A DNA stretch of 5,571 bases from the NCBI GenBank assembly GCA_031288885.1, contig JAITQP010000180.1:1-5571 (forward strand). Direction: 5' to 3'. This stretch comes from Prevotellaceae bacterium (GTDB lineage Bacteria; Bacteroidota; Bacteroidia; Bacteroidales; UBA932). The notes under the pieces are model-generated. The model was not told the origin of the DNA, did not search any database, and was given only the letters and a program-made list of their open reading frames with translations. Below are positions 5,194 to 5,571 of the stretch, in pieces. Within the stretch, counting starts at the first letter, position 1, and every line of letters starts with the position of its first letter. The position numbers and the translations under genes were made by a program.

Positions 5194-5571
5194 CTAAAGT
5201 CCCACTACGGTAACGTTTTTTCCGTCCACCGTTTCCTTTTTCAGGTAGATTTTATCCTCCCACGTGACGTCAGCGCGCCGGTCAAAGATAGCCAGCCAGC
5301 CTTCGTGGCATCCGTAAACGTCCATGTAGCGACGGGTTTGCACAAGCCCCTCCTGTAGCGATTTTTCGCCGCGCCAGACCTTGAGCTCAACGGGGTATTT
5401 TTGCCCTTCGTACGCAATGCAAATGTCAAGCCGCCCCGTTCCTGCCGCCATTTCGCGAATAATTTGCCCGCCGCCGTTGATAACCCGCTGGAGAAACGCC
5501 ATCAGGATAAGGTGCGGCGCGGCTTCCCTGTACTCGTATTTTTCCACCCAAATGTCGCTGTTTTCGCGCCA
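5194..5571 (-). CDS. C-terminal part of a PD-(D/E)XK nuclease-domain protein (partial)
   Basis: The reading frame is open to the right edge of the window, so the gene starts outside it and only the last 125 codons are seen. An internal GTG at 5547 is not a convincing start, because coding continues upstream as WRENSDIW. The fragment has the PD-(D/E)XK core: E40, D49 in GRLDICIAY, then E62-x-K64 in YPVELKVWRGE, with Q78 in a following helix. Residues 15-40 (REAAPHLILMAFLQRVINGGG) and the end (EGWLAIFDRR, WEDKIYLKKETVDG) match, from memory, the C-terminal domain of predicted AAA-type ATPases of about 500 residues common in Bacteroidota and Chlorobi. That N-terminal ATPase is inferred, not seen. 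The function of such proteins is unsettled; a DNA-related or defence role is possible. Whether it is co-transcribed with lipA is unclear. Confidence 0.8.
   Translation of the reverse strand, partial: WRENSDIWVEKYEYREAAPHLILMAFLQRVINGGGQIIREMAAGTGRLDICIAYEGQKYPVELKVWRGEKSLQEGLVQTRRYMDVYGCHEGWLAIFDRRADVTWEDKIYLKKETVDGKNVTVVGL

Noticed and set aside
4248..5213. Plus-strand open frame (321 codons) across lipA and the gltX start
   Set aside because: It crosses the boundary of two real genes in antisense, and its translation is His/Arg-rich noise.
5283..5290. TATCTTTG on the minus strand, about 130 nt upstream of lipA, as a possible lipA promoter
   Set aside because: It lies inside coding sequence (Ala-Ile-Phe-Asp codons), and no TTG is found at the 19-nt spacing, so the -7 match alone may be chance.

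Overview
The window reads as ordinary chromosomal sequence from a GC-rich member of the Bacteroidota, most likely Bacteroidales. Three things support this. The first gene belongs to a small membrane-anchored family that I know only from that phylum. A near-perfect Bacteroidota-type promoter (TTG, 19-bp spacer, TATCTTTG) precedes a tRNA gene. No recognisable Shine-Dalgarno sequence precedes any of the starts I inspected. Coding regions are GC-rich and the short spacers are AT-rich.

Layout. Positions 21-1705 (+) hold a DUF7935-like protein and a YqhD-type iron/zinc-dependent aldehyde reductase, probably one transcript. Positions 1706-1815 are a convergent spacer with a 17-bp perfect hairpin and five tandem copies of a TAATTCY heptamer. 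Positions 1816-2604 (-) encode a gluconate 5-dehydrogenase-like short-chain dehydrogenase. Directly upstream of it on the same strand are tRNA-Glu(CTC) (2635-2709) and its promoter (2747-2776). Positions 2856-5156 (-) hold lipA (lipoyl synthase) followed 9 nt later by gltX (glutamyl-tRNA synthetase), ending in a T10-tailed terminator. Positions 5194-5571 (-) carry the C-terminal end of a PD-(D/E)XK nuclease-domain protein that runs off the right edge.

How the parts relate. gltX charges the tRNA-Glu encoded just downstream of it, but a terminator and a new promoter separate them, so they look like adjacent units rather than one. The dehydrogenase has no visible promoter of its own and lies 30 nt after the tRNA, so its mRNA may be released by tRNA processing. 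YqhD and the gluconate dehydrogenase are both oxidoreductases of aldehyde or sugar-acid metabolism, but they are in separate convergent units and nothing shows a shared pathway.

I found no mobile element, CRISPR array or evident new multi-gene system. The points most worth a second look are the gltX type (zinc-site, Clostridia-like rather than the usual Bacteroides form), the tRNA-led dehydrogenase transcript, and the heptamer TAA repeats at gene ends.
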